The notes under the pieces are model-generated. The model ran no database searches. It had not been told where the DNA came from and saw only the letters and a program-made list of their open reading frames with translations. A stretch of 64,000 bases of DNA from Caulobacter segnis (GTDB lineage Bacteria > Pseudomonadota > Alphaproteobacteria > Caulobacterales > Caulobacteraceae), in NCBI RefSeq assembly GCF_019931575.1, contig NZ_CP082923.1, positions 620,001 to 684,000 on the forward strand. The letters run 5' to 3'. This document shows, piece after piece, positions 57,981 to 64,000 of the stretch; position 1 is the stretch's first letter, and each line of letters starts with the position of its first letter. The translations under genes and the position numbers were made by a program.

Positions 57981-59194
57981 ATCCGGTCCGAGCCGTCTTC
58001 GACCGGCGGCTCGATCCGACCTGCGCCGCCCCGCTGGCCGTCGGCTTCTCGGGCGGCGGCGATTCCATGTTCCTGTTGAAGACGGTCCTGGACTGGGCGC
58101 GGCCGCGCGGCAGACCGGTGCTGGCCCTGGCCGTGGATCACGCGCTGCAGCCCGGCAGCGACCGCTGGACCGCCGAGGCTATCGCCAAGGCGCGGAAGCT
58201 GGGGGCCGAGGCGCAAGCCCTGACCTGGACCGGCGACAAGCCCAGCATGGGCCTGCCCGCCGCCGCCCGCCACGCCCGCCACGCCCTGCTGGCGCGGGCC
58301 GCCCGCGCGGCCGGGGCCAGGGTCCTGCTGCTGGGCCATACCGCCAGCGACCTGGCCGAAGGCGCGGCCATGCGGGCCGAGGGCTCCAGCGTCTCCGACC
58401 CGCGCGAATGGGCGCCGTCGCCGGTCTGGCCCGAGGGGCGGGGAGTCTTCCTGCTGAGGCCGCTGCTGTCGCTGACTCGCGAGACGATCCGCCAGGCCCT
58501 GACCGCCGACGGCGAGACCTGGCTGGACGACCCCGCCAACGCCGATCTCCGCTACGCCCGGGCGCGGGCCCGCGCCGCCGGGGCGGGCGAGGTCTCGTCG
58601 GCCGAGACGCCCGCGCTCGCGCCGCCGGCCTTCTCCGTCGACGCCGCGGGCGCCATCCGCCTGCCGCGCGACGTCGCCGCCGCGCACCTGGCCGCCGCCC
58701 TGCTGTGCGCCGCCGGAACCGAACGGCCGCCGCGCGGCGAGCGGCTCGAACGGCTCGTCCAGCGCCTGCGGTCGGGCGAGACCTTCGCCGCCACGCTCTG
58801 CGGCGCGCGGGTCGAGGCCGGGCGGGACGTCCTGGTCTGTCGCGACGCCGGCGAGACCGCGCGGGGCGGCCTTGCGCCGCTGGACCTGGCGCCCGGCGAA
58901 ACCGGCGTCTGGGACGGGCGTTGGGAGATCACCGCCGGGAATGCGCCGCTGACCGTCATGGCCTTGAAGGGCCGGGCGGCGGGCCTGTCCCCGGACCAAC
59001 GCGCGCGGCTGGCGGGCGTTGCGGCGCCCGCGCGCCCCGCCTCGCCGCTGATTTCGCGGCAAGGCGTCGCGCCGGTTTCGCCCGCGCTTGACGGCCCGGA
59101 CCTTGCAGTCGAAGGAGGAGGGCGCGCGCGCTTGCTCGTTCTGGATCGTTTCAGGGCCGCTGTCGGCCTTTGCGACCAAGAATCCGTGACCTGA
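57971..59194 (+). CDS. tilS: tRNA(Ile)-lysidine synthetase
   Basis: 407-aa ATP-dependent enzyme adding lysine to C34 of tRNA-Ile(CAU), so it reads AUA. It has the PP-loop SGGGDSMFLL near residue 28 and the following LALAVDHALQPGSD, with the RPLLSLTRETIRQ region. GTG 57971 overlaps the end of cpoB by 10 nt. The C-terminal half is Ala/Pro/Arg-rich and only loosely conserved, common for alphaproteobacterial TilS. Confidence 0.9.
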   Translation: MFLDPVRAVFDRRLDPTCAAPLAVGFSGGGDSMFLLKTVLDWARPRGRPVLALAVDHALQPGSDRWTAEAIAKARKLGAEAQALTWTGDKPSMGLPAAARHARHALLARAARAAGARVLLLGHTASDLAEGAAMRAEGSSVSDPREWAPSPVWPEGRGVFLLRPLLSLTRETIRQALTADGETWLDDPANADLRYARARARAAGAGEVSSAETPALAPPAFSVDAAGAIRLPRDVAAAHLAAALLCAAGTERPPRGERLERLVQRLRSGETFAATLCGARVEAGRDVLVCRDAGETARGGLAPLDLAPGETGVWDGRWEITAGNAPLTVMALKGRAAGLSPDQRARLAGVAAPARPASPLISRQGVAPVSPALDGPDLAVEGGGRARLLVLDRFRAAVGLCDQESVT

Positions 59195-59270
59195 TGTCAC
59201 GCGCATGGCGTAAGCGCTCGCGACCCCTTATCTTGATGGGTCAAGACCTATCGTTGGGAAGACGAAGCGT

Positions 59271-61151
<1,881 letters not shown>

Positions 61152-61173
61152 CGCTCAGCACGACCAAAGGATC

Positions 61174-61203
61174 AAGCCGGCTCGCGAGGGCCGGCTTTTT
61201 TCT
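61174..61203 (+). terminator. ftsH terminator
   Basis: AAGCCGGC, 8-nt loop, GCCGGCTT then a T-run (TTTTTC), 22 nt after ftsH. Confidence 0.85.
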
Positions 61204-61321
61204 TGCCGGGAACTCGGGGACTGGTCGCGACATTTTCCAAGCGAGACAGGCAACCCCAAAGCGGGCCGATCGTTCAAGCTCGGCTGCTTATGCGGGCCTG
61301 GGGGCTTTGCTATTGGAAACC

Positions 61322-63802
61322 ATGACCGCCGCCGACGAGCCCTCGGGCTCGCACCCGAACTCGCTCCCCGTTCCCGCGTTCCTGGTCGGCGGCGGTGAGA
61401 TGGGCGCGGCCGTGGCGGCGCGGGACTGGTCCCACACGATGCTGGGCGCGCCCGACGCCTGGTCGCCGGCGCTGAAGGTCGCCGCCGGCCTGACCCTGGC
61501 CTCGCCGATCCCGTCTTTCCTGGCCTGGGGAGCGGACGGGGCGCTGCTGTTCAACGACGCGGCCCGCGCCCTGCTGGCCGCCAACACCGCCGCCCTGGAC
61601 GCGCGGTTCGCCGACGTCTTCCCGATCGCCGCCGGCCTGCCGATGCTGGCCCGGGCCCAGGCGGGCGAGAGCGTCGTGCGCGAATATGTCGGCTTCACCC
61701 GCGCCAGCGGCGAGGCGGCCTGGTGCAACCTGATGTTCTCGCCGGTGCGCGACGAGACCGGCGCGATCGCCGGGGTCCATGTGCTGTGCAACGACATCAC
61801 CGAGCGCGTCCGCCGCGAACAGGCTCACCATGAGGACGAGCGCCGCTATCGCGCCCTGTTCGAGTCGATGGACGAGGGCTTCTGCGTCATCGAGTTCTTC
61901 GATGGCCCCCACGGGCCGCTCAGCGACTATGTCCACGTGATGGCCAACGCCGCCTATGAGCGCCACGCCGGCATTCCGAACGTGGTCGGCCAGAAGCTGC
62001 GCGAGATGGTGCCGGACGAGGCCGACGCCTGGGTGGCGCGCTACGGCGCGGTGCTGCGCACGGGCGAGCCGATCCGCTTCGAGCAGGAGCTGGTCGCCAC
62101 CGGCCGGCACCTGTCTCTGTCGTCGTTCCGCATCGAGCCGCCCGAGCTGCGCCAGGTGGCCGTGCTGTTCCAGGACGTCACGGCCCGCAAGCAGGCCGAG
62201 GCCGAGTTGCGCCAGCTGAACGAGACCCTCGAGGCGCGCGTCACCCAGGCCCTGGCCGAGCGCCGCCTGCTGGCCGACATCGTCGAGGGCGCCAGCGTCT
62301 TCGTCCAGGTCGCCGACATGGACCTGAACTGGCTGGCCATCAACGGCGCCTCGGCCGGCGAGTTCGCGCGGATCTTCGGCGTCCGGCCCCAGGTGGGCGA
62401 CAACATGCTGGACCTGCTGAAGGACCAGCCCGAGCACCTGGAGGCCGTCCGCACCGTCTGGACGCGCGCGCTGGGCGGCGAGACCTTCGTCGAGGTCGGC
62501 GAATTCGGCGATTCCATGCGCGAGCGGCGCTTCTACGAGATGCGCTTCCATCCGCTGTACGACGCCGAGGGCCAGCAGATCGGCGCCTATCAGTTCGTCT
62601 ATGACGTGACCGAGCGCCTGGCCGAGCAGGAGCGCCTGCTGGAGACGGAAGAGGCCCTGCGCCAGGCCCAGAAGATGGAAGCGGTCGGCCAGTTGACCGG
62701 CGGCCTGGCCCACGACTTCAACAACCTGCTGGCCGGTATTTCGGGTTCGTTCGAGATGATCGGCGCGCGGCTGGCCCAAGGGCGCTCGGCCGATGTCGAG
62801 CGCTATCTGGCGGCCGGCCAGGGCGCGGCGCGGCGGGCGGCGGCCCTGACCCACCGCCTGCTGGCCTTCTCGCGCCGTCAGACCCTGGCGCCCAAGTCGC
62901 TGGTCATCAACCGGCTGATGTCCGACTTCGTCGAGCTGGTGCGCCGGACGGTGGGCCCCGGCATCCAGGTCGAGAACATCGCCGCCGCGGGCCTGTGGCC
63001 GACCCTGGTCGACGCCAACCAGCTGGAGAATGCGCTTCTCAACCTGTGCATCAACGCCCGCGACGCCATGCCGGACGGCGGCACGGTGACCATCGAGACC
63101 GGCAATCGCTGGCTGGACGCCCGCACCGCCCGCGACCACGGCCTGGAGCCGGGGCAGTACGTCTCGGTCTGCGTCAGCGACACCGGCACGGGCATCGACA
63201 AGGCGACGCTGGAGCGGGTGTTCGATCCGTTCTTCACCACCAAGCCGATCGGCCAGGGCACGGGCCTGGGCCTGTCCATGGTCTATGGCTTCGCGCGGCA
63301 GTCGAACGGCCACGTGCGGATCTATTCCGAGGTCGGGCAGGGGACCATGGTCTGTCTCTACCTGCCCCGCTACCTGGGCGAGGAGGAGGCCGATGCGCCC
63401 GACCCCGTGCGGGGGCCGGCCCCGACCAAGGCGGACAAGACCGTTCTGGTGGTCGATGACGAGCCCACCGTGCGGATGCTGGTCGTCGACGCCCTGGCCG
63501 AGCTGGGCTACGCCTGCCTGGAGGCCCAGGACGGTTCGACCGGCCTGCGGATCCTGCAGTCGAACGGCGACGTCGACCTCCTGATCACCGATGTCGGCCT
63601 GCCGGGCGGGTTGAACGGACGCCAAGTCGCCGACGCCGCCCGCGCCCTGAGACCCGAGCTGAAGGTGCTGTTCATCACCGGCTACGCCGAGAACGCCGTG
63701 CTGAACCACGGCCACATCGAGCACGGCATGGAGGTTCTGACCAAGCCCTTCGCGGTCGGCGACCTGGCCGGCCGGGTCGACCGGATGCTGCGCGAGGGAT
63801 AG
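61322..63802 (+). CDS. hybrid sensor histidine kinase with PAS domains and receiver
   Basis: 826-aa soluble signalling protein. Two or three PAS/PAC-like modules cover about residues 40-440 (FLAWGADGALLFNDAARALL, ALFESMDEGFCVIEFF and VADMDLNWLAINGASAGEF). The HisKA domain has H464 in GGLAHDFNNLLAG. The HATPase domain has NALLNLCINARDAMP, DTGTGIDKA and GTGLGLSMV. A C-terminal receiver carries the phospho-acceptor D757 in LLITDVGLPGG. No membrane helices, so a cytosolic stimulus. It lies between ftsH and folP. The start is ATG 61322. Confidence 0.93.
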   Translation: MTAADEPSGSHPNSLPVPAFLVGGGEMGAAVAARDWSHTMLGAPDAWSPALKVAAGLTLASPIPSFLAWGADGALLFNDAARALLAANTAALDARFADVFPIAAGLPMLARAQAGESVVREYVGFTRASGEAAWCNLMFSPVRDETGAIAGVHVLCNDITERVRREQAHHEDERRYRALFESMDEGFCVIEFFDGPHGPLSDYVHVMANAAYERHAGIPNVVGQKLREMVPDEADAWVARYGAVLRTGEPIRFEQELVATGRHLSLSSFRIEPPELRQVAVLFQDVTARKQAEAELRQLNETLEARVTQALAERRLLADIVEGASVFVQVADMDLNWLAINGASAGEFARIFGVRPQVGDNMLDLLKDQPEHLEAVRTVWTRALGGETFVEVGEFGDSMRERRFYEMRFHPLYDAEGQQIGAYQFVYDVTERLAEQERLLETEEALRQAQKMEAVGQLTGGLAHDFNNLLAGISGSFEMIGARLAQGRSADVERYLAAGQGAARRAAALTHRLLAFSRRQTLAPKSLVINRLMSDFVELVRRTVGPGIQVENIAAAGLWPTLVDANQLENALLNLCINARDAMPDGGTVTIETGNRWLDARTARDHGLEPGQYVSVCVSDTGTGIDKATLERVFDPFFTTKPIGQGTGLGLSMVYGFARQSNGHVRIYSEVGQGTMVCLYLPRYLGEEEADAPDPVRGPAPTKADKTVLVVDDEPTVRMLVVDALAELGYACLEAQDGSTGLRILQSNGDVDLLITDVGLPGGLNGRQVADAARALRPELKVLFITGYAENAVLNHGHIEHGMEVLTKPFAVGDLAGRVDRMLREG

Positions 63803-64000
<198 letters not shown>

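Overview
The window reads as chromosomal DNA from a Caulobacter-like alphaproteobacterium. It is very GC-rich and densely coded. It carries RcdA, a TrcR/DUF1013 regulator, ZauP next to ZapA, a SigF/NrsF stress pair, and alphaproteobacterial forms of COQ9, TolA and Pal. This assignment rests on gene content and protein resemblance, not on a database search. I see no rRNA, tRNA, CRISPR array, insertion sequence or prophage. Most long antisense reading frames are GC shadows.

Layout. 1-4.4 kb: M23 peptidase, alpha/beta hydrolase and a NatAB-type ABC exporter. 4.6-10.8 kb: rpsU (apparent CTG start), COQ9, rcdA, a DUF1192 protein, a quinone oxidoreductase, trcR, two DUF465 proteins around ubiX, and a lone receiver protein. 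10.9-18.7 kb: a GGDEF protein, purEK, an acyltransferase, an Asp/Glu racemase, a class A PBP, a YcgN protein and rpmE. 18.8-27.2 kb: an ABC exporter, a DUF885 protein, GlpQ, an inositol monophosphatase, thiE, then bfd-bfr with repeated iron-box-like palindromes. 27.3-30.7 kb: two chemoreceptors, one membrane-bound and one soluble with a PAS domain.

The most distinctive block is 31.6-36.3 kb. An ECF sigma factor and its DUF1109 anti-sigma factor (SigF/NrsF type) face a divergent bufferin operon, bufA-bufB-bufC-doxX. Both transcripts start behind near-identical GTAACC-N16-CGWA promoters. A second, orphan DUF1109 protein lies just downstream and keeps a cysteine pair with the same spacing as NrsF. 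The block looks like a metal or thiol stress sensor driving a modified metal-binding peptide.

36.3-39.9 kb holds gap-pgk-fba (glycolysis). 40-41.7 kb holds zauP-zapA, a probable 6S RNA and the 5-formyltetrahydrofolate cyclo-ligase gene. 41.7-49.1 kb has housekeeping and stress genes (YmdB-like, Ohr, GST, YebC, PurC, MgtC, nucleoside hydrolase, M20 peptidase). 49.2-61.2 kb is a long co-directional run: ruvCAB, a shrunken SEDS-like membrane protein, ybgC, tolQRAB-pal-cpoB, tilS, ftsH. A hybrid histidine kinase and the 5' end of folP close the window.

A recurrent architectural feature is tail-to-tail genes whose stop codons overlap by 4 nt or lie 1-3 nt apart, with no room for a terminator.
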